A stretch of 64,000 nucleotides of DNA from Enoplolaimus lenunculus (GCA_030248215.1 JASANG010000036.1:124001-188000); one strand, 5' to 3'. Counted from the stretch's first letter, positions 33,801 through 50,000 are shown. Made by a program: numbers and translations. The notes: generated by a model not told the origin, from the sequence alone.

Positions 33801-36800
33801 AAGCGGGTTCAAGCAGTTTAAAACCAAACACAACAGGCGTTGCACCGGAACCGCTATCATATGCCACACTGTCATCGACTTTAAATCGAGTTACTCAATT
33901 TTCAATTACTCACGCAACTCGACACACAACCACTCGTCGTCACGACCAGTAACAGGGTTTGCCCAGTAAGTACTGGATCAATGCTTAGCGTTGTAGTATA
34001 AGCTCCAAAGCGATTAAGGGTGACTGAAAGCACTGCAACGCCGCCACCACCACCACCACCAACAACAACAACACCAGCACGTCGTAGAACGCTATCCTTA
34101 GTTTAATTCTACTAATACCCAGTGTTCCAACGACGCTCAGCGATATAAGTTCCACTGGAAACGTTGAAACTGACACAGAAACTGCAATTGCGAGCATGCG
34201 CTCGAGACTGACCTCAGCTTGAACCAATACAGATTGTCTCGGCTTACAAATCTTAACCTTTTCAAAACTGAACACTGAGATTGATACTGTCATCATTGAC
34301 GACGCTAACTACAATCACACAATCCGCAACGTCTCCAAAGAAAAAAACTCGCCACCCCGTCACACGCTATAAGACCGCATTATGGAAAGCGTTTAGCAAT
34401 AGCGACTGATCAACCGAAAGCAATCAAGGAATGTCAACAAGAATGCTACTGGGGATACGATTGCAATTATCAAGTCAAGGTGAACAATACGGCGAGCAAA
34501 GGAAACTCATATAGCGAGGACAGAGGTCCTTTCTGTTTCGCCCCTGCCACAAGCCAAGTATCAATCACCCACAGCAAAATCAACCACAAGCATTGAATTT
34601 GCCCAGCCCAGCCCACAGCCAATGGTTGAGCGACGCAATAACAGCCCAGCGAAGCATATCGGAGATGACTGCAACAATGGCCCGTATTCTCAAATGTGTA
34701 CATCAACTATCATCAGTTAATAATACGTTTTCAAACCTGATAACTAAAACTATTGCAGTCGATGTACTCAAAAATTTGGTACACGAGTAAAGCAAATTAG
34801 ACACGAAAAACTGTGCCAAATTGCCAGTTTCAGCATTCACTGGTTAAAAAGTGTCGAAACCTATTACCAAACTGGTAACAGGTGCTACACACATTCGAGA
34901 ATACTGGCCAATTTGTCAAACATTCAACAACACTAGCGCATATCTACTTAAGTTAGTACTCCGGATTGCAAACGCCAACTAGAAACCCACTCCAAAAACT
35001 TCAACAACGCGAAAACCACTTCACATGCGTTGTGAGACTGCAGATACCATCAAGAAACGCGTTTAGCAAAGGTTACCACCTAGTGAGTTCCTAAAACGCC
35101 ATTCAGAGGGTAAATTCAATGATATAAACTGCACAAAAAGCGATCCTACCGCTTAATACGTCCCTGGAACCGCAGCGTACACACCATGACGTCACGAAAG
35201 AACGCATTTATTGGACGCATCAATACAAACACAAAAACAAAAACCAAAGCAAACTAATACGACCGATGTAAACAATTGGTTAAATATTTGGTTCAAGCCT
35301 GCGTTTACCCAAAAATCAGAGTCAAATTTATACCAATTTAAACATCAATGAGCGCAAGCGACGTGATCAGAAAACCCAAACGATATGCAACAAAAAAACA
35401 TTTTCAAAATCAAACCATTTTCGGCAAACACCAACAACGGATTGATGGGACGGTGATGGGAACAAACACTCAACGTTAATGGTTCGTGGGAAGCATGGTT
35501 ATCGTGGGAGAGTGATACCGCGCACACAGATGGGTGACACTGAAGCGAACGACGCAGCAGACACACTCACTAGAGTTAGTTTGGTTGAGCAGTGAGTGAG
35601 TACCACCACACAACTGCAAGCTCAAGGTTCAACATTGAGCGAGTGAGTGAGTTCAGTTCACTCTCGTACAACGTTTACAATACTTTTCGTCACCTGTTGT
35701 TCGCGTGTGCAATATAAATATCTAATCATAGTCTTTGAAATATTATTTTGCCAAAACTGATCTTATAGCAACGCAATATGCATCAATATTTTTGGGCCCG
35801 TAGCCAGAGCACGGCAATGACGCTCGGCCCCACCTGAAAGAATTTTGACCATACAAAAATTTTCCACCTTACTTTGAAGTTACCGAAACTCCTTGTATGC
35901 CCCTCCTGAAAAGTTTTTAGCCCTACCCCAACCCTTCTTAGCACGGTGAGACGGCTTACTGTTCCTGCAGATTAGTCTATTCTATTATAATATTTACTAG
36001 TCTGCCACTTTTGCGCAATGCGCAAAAGTTATTGAAAGCACAAAAATTTCCTTGCAAATGTACGTACCTTTCAAAGAACAATCACTTACTATTTCTTAAG
36101 AAATTATTGTAAACAAAGTAACGCTGGAAAGTTGCCCAAAATACGTATGTGGCGCGTTACAGCTTTAATATACAGCTATTAAAACATTTATTAACATGAA
36201 ATTATACTGTAAACAAATGTACTATCATTCGCTGTCAGTCAGTATGCTTAAAATACGTATCTATCTTTGGGCGAGCGCTCCAGCTTTAGTAATCCAAACA
36301 TGTCGCATGCATAAGTTGCAACGCGACATTCGGCATTAATTTGCTACAACTCAAACGAGACCGTGGTTAGACACAGCACAACTCTTTTTAGGCAAAACTT
36401 AGGCACAGAACACCGCTGTATACATACTGGTTTCAATTTGTGAACAGTGTGTCTATCAATTCGGTTCACGGACGTACGATACCGCAAGGTGACGAACGGC
36501 GCAGCGCAACAAGTATACCGCCAGCGTAGGACGCAATGTGAAACCTAATTCCAACCCTCAATTACAGATACATTGCAATAATCTACTAGTGAATACTTTA
36601 GCTATGTTTTTAATTTTTTTTTGTCAAAAATAAATATTAACGGACTTACAGGTCCACAGTGGCAACAACAACAGTTCGAATTCGGTTCCATATTTGTCCA
36701 AAGTTTAAGGCTCAAAATCCGGATTCGTATTCGGATTTTTGAAAAAAAACCCGAATCCAGTCAAGGATGCGAAAAATAACAGTTGTTGTTGTTGTTGTTG

Positions 36801-38854
36801 TTGTTGTTTGTGTTTCCGAACCTGTGTTGGAACAGTTAGCAGTTTGAACAACAACAACAACCACAACAACAACAACAGTATCAAAACGCCTTTCAGACAT
36901 TATGGAACATATAAGGCTAATACTAATACGTATGTATTTGGCTTTCAAACTCGCAGCATGCTTTAAATTAGACTCAATTCAAGCATACTACAGAACAGAT
37001 ACAAACTACTTATAAAAACGTTTAATACTGCACACACGCTGAATTGCTATTTTCAAATCAAAGCGTTATTAACTTATCACCAGTTAGTAATCGGTTGTCA
37101 AACAATTTAAATTTCTACTACACATAAACTAATTCAAAAATTTAAATTATTTAACTTCATCGAGTCCCTCAAATATTTCAAAGATTGCCGCCGACCGGCC
37201 GGTATACTGCATAACCCGCCTACTATTTGAGTACATACAGGCAAAACATATAACCTGTTAGCATTTACGTACAAACCTGAACTTTATCGCCGGCATACTA
37301 AAAGGTTGAAACGTAGCGTCTTCCATATGAATCTCCGATAATTCGCCGCGTCAGACACCTTGTCGCCCAACAGTGTCGTCGTAAAGCCTATGAAACCTAA
37401 GCATAATCGCTAGCGCAATCCTAAGCCTAAGCCTAAGCATAAACATAATGTTGAGTCGATGCAATTTCGGATTAAAGCCTATGAAACCTAAGCATAATCG
37501 CTAGCGTAATCCTAAGCCTAAACATAATGATGAACAAGGAATTGTTTGACTCGGTGCAATTTCTGATTACCAGTTATCAGGTGGCGAATTTTAGTTGCCG
37601 GGCGACGAATTGTCGTGATACCGTTTCATATACAAGCAATATTTGAAGCAGTCTATCATTTCAAAACCACTGCACCGCCTTCAACTGTTAGATAGAAGTC
37701 ATACCACTATTAATTTAAGAGACTATAATAGAAAATACAAACTAAATCTACCGTGCGTACGAGACATAGTTTTCTTCTACATTCACTCTCTAAATGCCAA
37801 GAGTATATCGAATAGGAATTATCGCTACAAAGCTTTCACAATTTGTACAATATCACCCTAGGATATATAATACTCCGACAGATAGAAACCTGTCTCAACA
37901 ACCAATTATCGATTTCACAGGCTGCGATCGGAATTCCGATTCCGATTAGAATTCCAATTCAAAACGAGTTCCGATTTCGATTGCGCAATCAATCGGAATC
38001 GGAATTCTGACTTATTAATTTTAGACCTACTTTCTGTGATATGTTGTGTAAAAATTCTGCATCATTTATCTATTACATTGTTTTCGATAAGTTAACTTAT
38101 CAATAATTGATTTCAGTTGAGCTTTACAGAACCAAAAAATAATGATTGCCAATTTGTTCATGCGACGTTTTTGACAATTGTTGAAAACAACAGACGCCCG
38201 ATTCAATCAATATTACACTGGTTAATACAAATTATCCGTATAGTCACAAAATTTGTAGTTCCGACTCCGATTCCGGTACTAAATTTGCTGTTCCGATTCC
38301 GATTCGGTATAATCCAGTTCCGCTTTGCATCCTGGATTTCAAGTAGGTATATATATTTTTCCACATTTATTATTTAAATACCCAAAATATCTTGTGGCTT
38401 CCAATATGATAAGATGCCAGTTTACAATCAGATCTGTTATCATTGGTACAAAACCCAACTGAATTGACGTCAACAATTTTTATTGTGTATTTACTACTGT
38501 GATCTCAGGTGGTGTCATGGGAAAAAATCTCCCAAAGTCCCCATAAACAGAAATAAAAACGCTTTGTAACGCCTAAACTCAACCCTATTTCTAGTTCCTA
38601 CAATACCCAAATTTGTTCAGAACCCCAGAGTCTTTTCTCAAACCTGTTTCAACGATGTCGAACACCCACATCAGATCAATTATTATTATTATTATTACTA
38701 CTAGTCTGCCAGGTTTGCGCAATGCGCAAAAGTACTTACAAATTTTCCTTTCATAAAACAATCACGTGTATTTCCTAAGAAATTATTGTAAACAAAGTAA
38801 TGATGGAAAGTTGCCCAAAATACGTATGTGGGGCATTCCAGCTTTAATATATAG

Positions 38855-38900
<46 letters not shown>

Positions 38901-41900
38901 TATTATTCCTATTATTATATACTCTTGCGATGGTATATAGATCCATAGCTGGGAGCATCACGGCGAACGTCAACTACAGTTTTAAATTCGTCACTCTGCA
39001 ATCGACTTACTTTCTCGCAATATATCTGTATTTAGGCCACCAGTGCTGCGCCATAATTTGAGTAGCAGCCTAGTTATTTCTTCTACAATGTACAATTATT
39101 AAAAAAAATTACATTACGCAATATTGACTCCAAAATGTTATACGTACTTTACGTATATATGTAATATTGTGTAATCAATCAACAATTTACAATATGACAT
39201 TGGCTGAGTTACGCTGAGCTTGACTTAAACATTAATTCGAACTCAATTCTAACTCAAAGTCACGCGTTCGTTCAAAGCTTTGTGGCTACGACTCTCACGC
39301 CAGTTGGGACATAATGATAATTTTCGGACGCCCAAATAAACAACGTTCGTTGTCTCATTGATTTAACCAAGAGTGGGATGATCACTCTAACAAGAGTGTG
39401 CAACTGGGTACATTCTGTGTATTAAAGAATGAACCGGCACGCGTTGTGTTTTTGGCCACCCCCCCCCTCATTTTGAGGGGGGGGTCAATTTTACGTTTAT
39501 TTTACACGTGTATCCGCCAGCCAACACCGAAAATATAATCGGACCACTTTTCAGTATATGAAAACAGCAAATGAATTTCAGCATCTATGAAAATTTTCAC
39601 ACCCCCTCAAAATAAGGGGGGTAAGCCAAAAATGCAACGCGCGCTGGGTACTTTTTTTTCTACATAGAATGTACCCAGTTGCATACTCTTCTTAAACGGT
39701 ATCATGCACTCTTGATTTAACCAAGCATCGATGATGTCCTTAGTCAAGAGTATGCAACAAGGTTTGTTTTGCACAACACAAAATATATCAGCGCACGTTG
39801 CGTTTTGGTCCTACCCCCTGGCTTTAAAAAGGGGGGCGGGGTCGATTTTACATTCGTTCACTGCAAGCCAACATCAATTAAATTTTGTAAACTAACCACT
39901 TTTCAGTATATAGTAGCAGAAACAGTACATGAATTTCAGAGTATCTGAAATTTTTTTGCCTCCTTAATAAGCAGATGAGCATCGGCCAAAACTGCAACAC
40001 GCGCTGATTACATTGTTTTCTGCACAGAATACACCCAGTTGGATACTCTTGTTTTAAAGAATATCATGCGCTTATGATTTAGCTGATTTTATACATAATC
40101 AAACTTAAGTCGTGTATGTCTCTGCAACTTAACCAATCATCGCCATGCGGTGTCATTTAAATAAAAAACAGCAACCAACGTTGTGCCAAAAGCCCTGCTT
40201 GCATGGCTAAAAGCTACAAGGAGTCAAATAATTTTAAAGCTATTTCGGATTTATTTTCACAAAATTTGACCAATATAACATTATATATTATACCTCCGCT
40301 ATTATTTCACACTCAATTTTCAATTCTTAGCACCGAAAACGTTTTTTTCCTAACATCATTTTCTATTATAGATAAATCACTGAAAACTAACTTCTAATTT
40401 AAAGTCACTTCAACTTCAATTTTTTTACCCCTTCGTTGTAATCGAACAGTCATTTAGCTCAGCTCATGCGCAATATAGTAGCTTCAGAGCAAAGCGAGCG
40501 ACACCAAACTTAACACAAACAAAAATACATACATACATACATAGATATATATATATACTTCGGTCCCTACTTACTATACTAGGGACTCGTTGTTCTACAA
40601 ACGTGCCGGGCAATGCAAATTACAAGCAATCTTAAACTCCCATGATCGCAAACAGATGAAATAACCACCCTTAAGCGGTAAGTGTTGTCACTCGTCAGAG
40701 TCGGAGTTACCCTACCGGAAGTGTAGCATTTCCGAGTAACATGGGCCCCTCTGGTTTGAAAAATTGGGACGCCTACAGATCCGAGGTTTGGCCATAAACG
40801 GCGACCCTTCATTAGAGTTGAATCCGAATCATGACATTTCGGTTAATATTCCGGGTATTTTTGCAGCAAATGTCTGGGTCAGCGTTTTAGATTTGACAAT
40901 TTTCCGCTGGGCCCAAGTATTTGCTTTTAAATGGTGCAATTCGGCCCTTTACCCGGAAGGAAATCTACGAATGTTTCCGCTCCCCCCAGCGAAAAAAAAC
41001 TGTCGAGAATTGGCAGAAATACAAGGACCTCCATGTATGCTTTTGTGCTGAAATATAGCCTAATTAACAAAGGCCAAACCGGACATCGGGACCGGATACG
41101 GATATTGAATTTTTACCGGAACAGGAGCCGAATACCGGATTCTGATTGTGTTAAAACAGTTTATTTTTCGCTGTATTTTTAGCGCAGTCTACGTTTTGGT
41201 CCGTTATACAAGTTCATAACTGCAGCTGATAAACTGAAACTATTTAATGCAAAAATGTGTTTTTAACTCTTGCTCGCTTACATAAGTTAAAAATAGTTGA
41301 AAATGTATACTTCTTGACTTGCCCAGGTCTGTAATCGCTGCAAAATGCTGAACATGCTCAGTTGTAAAAAGCAGTTATTTATAATATGCGGCACCGCAAT
41401 ACGGTATCCATTAGGTTTATACCAGAATCCCGGACCGATTACGGATATCAGTTTTTGGCGGATATTAAACCGGAACCGGATATCCGGTCGCATCCTGAAT
41501 TGGACGTTATTTTTTTCTATCTTACCAACGATAATTAAACCAGCAACTCGAATTCGATTTCGGGTATTTTAGCCAAGCGGTCGTGCATTTTTTTTTGCTC
41601 GAACAAACAGGTGTGACAAGTTTCAGGCCAAAATTGTTTTCCTCCGGTTTCTATTACAGTAATACGTGCGTTAGCCAGACTAAGACCCTTCCAATCGATG
41701 CGCAACGCTGTTCGCAACACTTAAATACTTCATCCCGCAAGTCTCCGCCCAACAAAAACACTGTCACTCACACATCGGGAATGGCGGAACGAATAAATAT
41801 GAACTAAAAAGTTTTTGATGCGGGCAAGAAGACACCACAATAAATATATAAAATATCCACAGCACTACGTTGTGTCCTGAACAGCACCTATCTCCTGTCT

Positions 41901-44900
41901 TAGTTGGTAAATGCGCTGATTTTGAGTCAACAACACATTAATGTTGTTGGTTCATGTAGCGATCAAGGCCGTAACAGAGCAGCATAAGCATATTGCTAAG
42001 CCGAAGCCTAAGCGTAAGACTATACCTAAGATTAATAAAATAATTAGGATCAACTCTAAGCTTACTTTATAGCAATAGCGGGAGAAAAACAGTCCGCCTC
42101 TGATCTATACATGGGCCATGTTGTTAAATAATAATAACAGACCGAAAACTGAACGCTTACTATTGCTCGACCAACCAACATCTCATTCGACTAACAGCCA
42201 AATTTGAGATGTGATATATTAAATATCCGACGAGAAAGCAAATAATACAGGCGTTCCCGAACTGTTTGAAGAAACGAGTACAAAAGCACTACTTTTACAG
42301 AATTTTTAATATCCTTCTGGATTAGCATACAAATCAAAAATTCCCGTTCTCGTAAACGTTTTAAGTATACCGGCCTTAAACACCACATAACAAGTTAACT
42401 AATTACTGTTGACCGAACAAACTGTTGGTCGAGTGAGAGTAAGCCTTATTTGAATGTTTGCCTAACGTTCTAACAAAGTGTTCTGCACAACCCAGATGCC
42501 AACTGGGACAAATGTTGTTTCTAGCACTACGAAATGCATGTAATGTCCTAACAAACGACTATAATGTATTATCTGTATCCACTGTGAGCGCCTGTACAGT
42601 AGAGTTGCATCCGGCTGGATGTATTCCGGATATTTTCGCACAAAAATTCTAGGTCCAGGTCCGTGTTCGCATTTTTAAAAATTCGCAATTCTTGTCCGAT
42701 CCGAGTGTTGCTTCCAGAAAAATCTGTGTCCGGGTATGTATTTTGAGATAGTGCAACTCTATTGTAGAGTTCTTTATTAAGTTTCGCAAGAAAAATTTAA
42801 TATGTAGACCAGGCTGATAATTGAGCAGAAATTATTTATTGACCAGATAACCTAAAGTTCGTCCAGCTGCAATCATATGTCCAAATGTGTAAAAATCAGA
42901 AAACACCACAAAACCCCGAGCATAATAGTGGCTACGATTCTCATCGCACATGCCTTCAGTATGATCGTACATAACTCTCCCTGCAAAAAGCCGGAAACCT
43001 TGCAAAAACACTGGCTTTCAAACAGAATTACGCTCAAACCAGATGCTCAACTTTACTGTGAGAGGTCACACCCAAACAAGAAAAATCAACAATCCAACAC
43101 TAACCTGATTCGTGAACGATTAGCTGAGCGGACGCTTGTATTGAACCAGCGCTATTTTCGGCCAAACATTGATAAATTCCACCGTCAGATTTGACTAGTC
43201 CAAAAATATGCAACATGTTGCCTTCCATCTGGAAACAATAAACAGCAATATTTGCATACGTCATATTTGCTCACTGTCGATTCTCGCCTTAAACGACTCG
43301 CTAGAGAGAAAAAAACGCCCAACAGAACAAACCAGCCCGTAGACAGAATGGAGGGCATGAATGGTTAGTCTAATATAAAAAAATCACTTAGCTTCCTGAA
43401 CGAAAAGCCTTCGACCGCTTCTCTTCCCTCGGTTAGTCTGTCACCAACTTTCCCCTAAAAGACTCACCTGAAAATACTGCGTAGGATTGAGTATTTCACC
43501 GTCTTTGAGCCACGTAATTGAAGGTCCAGGTCGGCCTGAGACGGCACACACAAAATCAACATCATCAGCTTCGGCGGCGACAACAGATTTCGGGCGATCG
43601 ATGAACGTTGGAGGAACTGGAAAAATACTACGATTACAATGAAACGTTTTGCAAATTTTGAAAAGATTTTTTCGGAAATAAGAGATCAAATTTGGACGTT
43701 TGCATAACGTAATCCATTAAGAATTAATATTGTTCGGCATTATGATACTCCATCATCGAATGAAAAGCTTTCCAACTGTAATCAACATTTTTCTAGGGGA
43801 AAATACGCGCCGGTGTTGTCTTCAAATCAAACGGTGGTCACCAAAAAATGTTCGAAAAACATTTTTATGACTCAAACTCAAACAGACCGCTACCTACCAA
43901 TAACTTCTAACGTTGCACTTGCATCTTTTGAATCATGAGTGTTTGCTGCTCGACAAATATATCGCCCAGAGTCCGGCCCGCGTACTTTTTCCAACACAAG
44001 CGTTCCCTGACCAATCTTTCGGACACGTGAACTCCTGGAATTACGCAACAATGCGATTACTAATGCATTTTCCACAATTATTACTTGCGTACACCACGTT
44101 GCACTATTCCCACACATGTCAAGTACACGACGGGTACTGCAGTATTGGATCAAAAGCGTTTAAAGCTGTAGTCTTACTAATGACAATACAATAAACAACG
44201 AAACACGCAACGGTTGCTCTATAATTTATGTCACGCTAAAATTTTCATTTACGAATTGCTATGCAGTGTCATGTTACACAAATTTAACCCGCGCCACCGT
44301 AGCTGGTTGCCTTCCACCCTTGAAAGCATAATAAATCTTCTACCCCACATCAGCATTTTCATGATGGCGTTATGACTTACCCAAACTGAATTTCTTCTCC
44401 GTCTTTTAGCCATGTAATTTCAGCTGGTGGAAACGCGTTCGCCGCACATTCGAGCGCAACTGAGTCGCCTTCACGAACCAAGCGATCCGCAGGCGTTGCT
44501 ACAAACGACGGTGGGCCAGGAACAGCGGCACGGTCTAAAATATTCAAAACAACAAGTCAATAGCATGTTATAGTTCAAGGGTGATAAGCAATCCAGGCCG
44601 CATGACCACATACACATGCGTATCCAGAAGCTGCTTGGATGCTGGGGCTATGCGTTATCGCAGGGACTCAACCGGACACAAATTTTAAATTTTATCCATA
44701 GTTAACTCAACGCGTCCTTGAGCTGAATACGATTAATCTGGTGTTTTGATCGCGCAAAAAAACTTAATAAACCATCTACTTTGCATACATTTTTGCGTTA
44801 CAATATAGAAAAGCTTTCCTCGACTCAGCGTTCAGCGTTTTATTTGGCAACTAATCACTGTTTGCCTAACTATAAACCGCTATTGAAACATAAAACAAAG

Positions 44901-46964
44901 TACATACACATATTCGCTCGCAAATATCCATTGACTCTCCAGTCGGCACCAGCTCCTTCGATCCCAGCTCCAACCGCGGCCGAAATCCTTGCCCCAGAGC
45001 GAAACTCTACTAGGCCAGAAAGTTAACCTGTCGGTATCGAGGTAAAAAACTACTCTGACGCAAAACGGTGTCCATAAGCTTAAACAAAACAAACAGCTAC
45101 GCGTCTCAAAGCTTACCTTGTTTTCGTACCGTCAATCGACCGTCAGTGCTCGTCCGCGATTTGTCGTCGTTTTCAACTTTACACTTGTACGTCGCAGTGT
45201 CCGAATATTGTGCGCGAGCGATTTCCAGCGAACCTGTCATTGGCAACACTGACAGACGTTTTTGCGTTTTCGCTAGAATTAATAATAAATAACAACAAAC
45301 AAAACCGTAATGCATTATCGTAGATCAATCTACAACCATTATCTCGTAGAATGATTATTTCAACTCGGCACAGGTGCTTAATTTGCGCGCCAATTGTACT
45401 GTGCTCAGTTGCATCGTACTCTTTTGTAACGAACACAATCTGTACTTGTTGTCGGCCAAGAGTCAACAACGCCGACGACGACGACGACGACGACGACGCG
45501 ATTGTTCGACGTATTTCATAGAATAAAATACCACCAACTCCGTCCATAAACGGTTGGTTTTATGCGGCGAAAACGACAACTGCTAGTGCCATTCAGAATT
45601 ACAATATATATGTATGATGCGTATAATTTTATCTATAGCTATCGGGGTTTAACTCTTGTACCTAATATTCTTCTGTTTGGCTAAACCCTTTGTCACATGA
45701 ATATATTCGATTTTATCCGTTATATTGCATCAAAGTATGATCCCAACACCCAACATCGGTCTCTGTCTGGTGGGAAGCGTTCGCATCGACAACTCAGTTG
45801 AAGGCATTAGACGCTTTGGGGTCAAGAAGGCTGTCACGTCTTGTGGAGATACTGTACTTTGTTATACGCGTAATATTTGTTATATAATACTGCCCATTGT
45901 GTACTATTTAGCGTACACAGTTTGAGCGTTCGTTGCTCATAGTATACTAAGTATATATGAGAGCGGGTTAAAATTTAGTGTAAGCATAGTCTTAGGCTTA
46001 GGCTTAGTCTGACGACGTTTGACTTAAACAAGGGTGCAACCGGAGGTGAAAAATGCCGGCGCCGGAGCCGGAAGTGAGACGAAATTAGGTAGTAACGATG
46101 ATGGTTAACAAGTTAATTTTAGCCAATATATGCAACATGTTGTTAATTTGCTTGGTTTTACGCTAATTTTCTGCGAAACGTCGGAAATTGTTTCTTGAAA
46201 ATTGTGATAAAAGTAAAACGAAACGCGTTCAAACAGAAAAATTTTGCGCAAAATTATGCAAAATTATTCTACCGACACTGCCGGAACCTCCGGCAAAAAT
46301 TTTACCGACGCCGGAACCGGAAACCGATTTTTTGCCGGAGCCGGACGCAGACCACCGGTTGTACCCTGACTTAAACCGAAACAACCCTACAATAATAAAA
46401 CTGTAAAACGGAAAAAAATAATATTGTACAGACAACTACTTACCAAAATCTTCCGGCAACATTTTCACACCATTGCGATACCATGTGACACGTCCTGTCG
46501 GGATTGCGTCCGGGATCAAACACGGCAACATTACCGTATCGCCAGTGAACACAGTTGCGTGCGCGTGTGGTTGACGTTCAAATCGCGGCAACACTAAAAC
46601 AGACAACAAATCGAGTATGCCAGCGCTCATAGCATCGTAACTCGTGTCAATGATTCATTAACCGAGATTGAAACCGACAGATAATAATCGGTTGGTGTAT
46701 TTGGGACAACTGGCAAATATAACGAAAGCAAAGTCACGCTTTAATGATTGATGCATTGTTGGCTTTATGCCAGCGCTCATTGCATTGCCATCGTGAAACG
46801 GATACCGGATACAGGCGGCGAAATTACCGGTTGACATTGAGGGGCTGACTCGGCAAGGAACCACAATAATAAGGTGGCACACATCAAATGCTGGGCAGCA
46901 TCATCCTAAGCCACCGTTTGATAAGTTGCTGTGTACAAATTTGTTTCAGTTTTAGTGCTTATAG

Positions 46965-47015
<51 letters not shown>

Positions 47016-50000
47016 AATAATAATAATAATAACAACAATAATAATAATAGCAATTATGATGACGCCGGGTGGCGAAAGTTCAGTTCGCGCGTTTGAGCAA
47101 CGTGGCAATCAACCGCAACTACGTCGCGTCGCCTGAATGACTCGAGCATCTTAAGCTGGTTAATCTCATCAACCAGAGTCTCTGGAGTTGATTCGTAACA
47201 TTTCATAACGCTCGCAGTATTGCAGTCCCGCAGAAAACGTTTCACCCGTGGTCTTTACATGGGCCAAATGAAATGACGAGAAAAATAAAACAAATATCGA
47301 TGCAAATGTTGCAGTGTCGCCGACAAGTGAGCCATTATTCATACCGTTTATTATAAGCAGTCAGTGTAATAATAATAATAATAATTAAATATAAAAATGT
47401 AAAAAAAAATAAATTCAGCCAAATACAGACAATGACTGGGTTTCCGAAATCTTACTTAAGTAATTACTTAAGGTATACATAAGTAATTACATAAATCGCC
47501 GACTTAAGTAAGCACAACCAAAGAAACGCCAAATATCGGCCATTGCCGCGACAAGAAACTATTAGGTTTGTTTTATATTAAGAAACCCTCATTTAGTTTA
47601 CAATTTCAATTACGCCAATGTTAGTACGCCTGAGCGGCTTAATTTGTAGTATATCAAATTGAGTCACCGACTTAAATATTTACTTAACTTAAGTACGCTT
47701 TTAAAACGGCAAAACATTTAAACAATTACTTAGTCAGTACTTAAGTACTAACTCGTATTTAAGTAAGGTTTCGGAATGCAATATTTAAAAAATTGCTAGT
47801 GATTTTAACTTTAATGAAGTTTTGCGTTACAGCCAACTAAATAAAGCGCAGAACTTTTGCTTTTTCAACGCTCACTGACCAGCTTAGTTAATTGAAATCT
47901 ATATCCACGGGTATACCCGTGGCTGAACCTTTTCACCCGACCCGCGTTTACCCGCGGGTAGTAAAGTCCCACTCTGGGCTTCACCCACACTAGCGAACTG
48001 CTGCCCCAACGCACCCATTAAACCATCAAATCACAAACCGACTCCACCTACCACACCTTAGGAAAGTCATACCCCAAACTCAAACCTACTCAACGTTAAC
48101 CTCGAACCCAAATCCAACACTAAACCCGACCCACAGCTCTTTCTCTCTCTCGCCCAGCGATCAATCAGTCCACACCGTGACAGTTGTACAAATGTGTCTG
48201 GTTTGTCGGGTTCAAGTCATACATGAATAAGTGCCAATCACAATGGCGTATATAGGTTAGCAATAACGGTGGCGCTATTTCTGTTTACAAATTAATATAC
48301 TGTGCCATGCGGGCGGCGGCAATACGATGTGTACGTTGCGGTACGGCGACGGACCGGCGCCCAACGGTGACGGACACCGCATGCCAGGCGACATCAAAAG
48401 AATATAGCGCCCCCTAATACTACATACTTACTAAACACGGCACCATTCATCTGTTTCCAATGCCGAACCCAATCCGAATGCCGTCATTAATTCAAGTCAC
48501 GCGAATCAACACTTTAACCTATACATATTGTCTTCAGTATACTTGTAACCTCAAATTTATTTTGAGTGGCAATTTTGATTGCAAAATAGATATAATATCC
48601 TGGTGGTATCAGGGTGCAACCGGAATTACAATTTACCGGAGCTGGAATTGGAAAAAATTACAGCAAACGGACCCGGAAAATCAAAAATACATCGCACCTA
48701 TAAGTTCATTTTAATTTTCTTTTTTTTTGCAATATTATTGGTGACATATTTCTAGTTGGAGATTGGTAGGTATTCAGTTGATCTGCTGCATTTTATTAGA
48801 TTTTATAATCCACGGAAGCAAAATCTACTTTCGATGGTTGATTTTCGGCGATTGTCCAGGTTTGCATACTTATGGTAATAAAATCTATTTAATTTTAACC
48901 GTCATGCGTTAGTAAAATATCTTACTTTCCACCGACCATATTTTACTACCAGAATTTTTAATTCCGGTAAAAATTTACCGGAACCGGAAGGTGAAAAATG
49001 CCGGAACCAGAATTCCGGTTGCACCCTGCCTGGTATCACCCGTGTCACGTGAAATAGTGCCCGCATGAAATTGTACATATCCGCTCTGAAATTATTTCAG
49101 ATTCCACGAAATACTGTCCGCCTAGCGAAAATTTGTCCACATCAGATTTTTTATCAAAAAAAGAGACAAACCTAATTTTAAAGCAATTCCAAGCCAGTTT
49201 TTGGAAAGAGAAAAACTCAAACAAAATCAACCTGTATATGCAGGTTAGCGTACATCTACCTATCTATAGTGTTAAAGCTGGAAAGCCCCACATACGTGTT
49301 TTGGTCAGCGTTCCAGCAGATTAATATATTTAGGTACTGTTTGCAAATACATGGAAGACTGCATATAGATAGATAACTGTTTGTTTCGATATTCTTAGAT
49401 CTTTAATAGATGCTTTATATTTTGTTCTATGAAACAAATGCTGTTTAAGTGTATTTATAAGATATATTGTTGTACTTAGCTATGTTAAAGTTGCGAAGTG
49501 TATTTTACACTTCAGAAGGAAATCCCGAGTTCAATCTTTCCTTTGCCAGGAATGCATCCAGTACCGAGCCAAGGACCCCCTACCTCTCTTGTGGAGCGTC
49601 TCACCCCCGCAGAAGGCCTCATTCCGAGTGACTCTGTAAATGTTTTGTTCATACTAAAACAAAATTAGTCTAAATTCTGTACTGTCAGAAAATTTTAGAT
49701 CCACCGCTGTAACTTGATTAACTTTTATATGCAAGGATGTGTCGATTAATCGGTATACGTATCGGTAATAGTCGGCACTTTTCGTGAGTATCGGCAATCG
49801 GCACTGCAAAAAATGCCAATTCTTTGCCAATACTTTTTGTATATAACAGTCAGTTGGAATGCTATCAATTTCACTCCTGGGCGTATATCAGTATGTCTTT
49901 TCATTTTTATTTGGTTTGAAAAATTTAATTGAAATGAACCGTTTTCATAAAATTATAATCGTTTATGGTGGTTTAGGTGTTTAAGTCTTCGCATAATGAT

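Noticed and set aside
36739-36966. Cysteine-rich run reading of the TTG repeat
   Set aside because: Microsatellite translation with no coding context.
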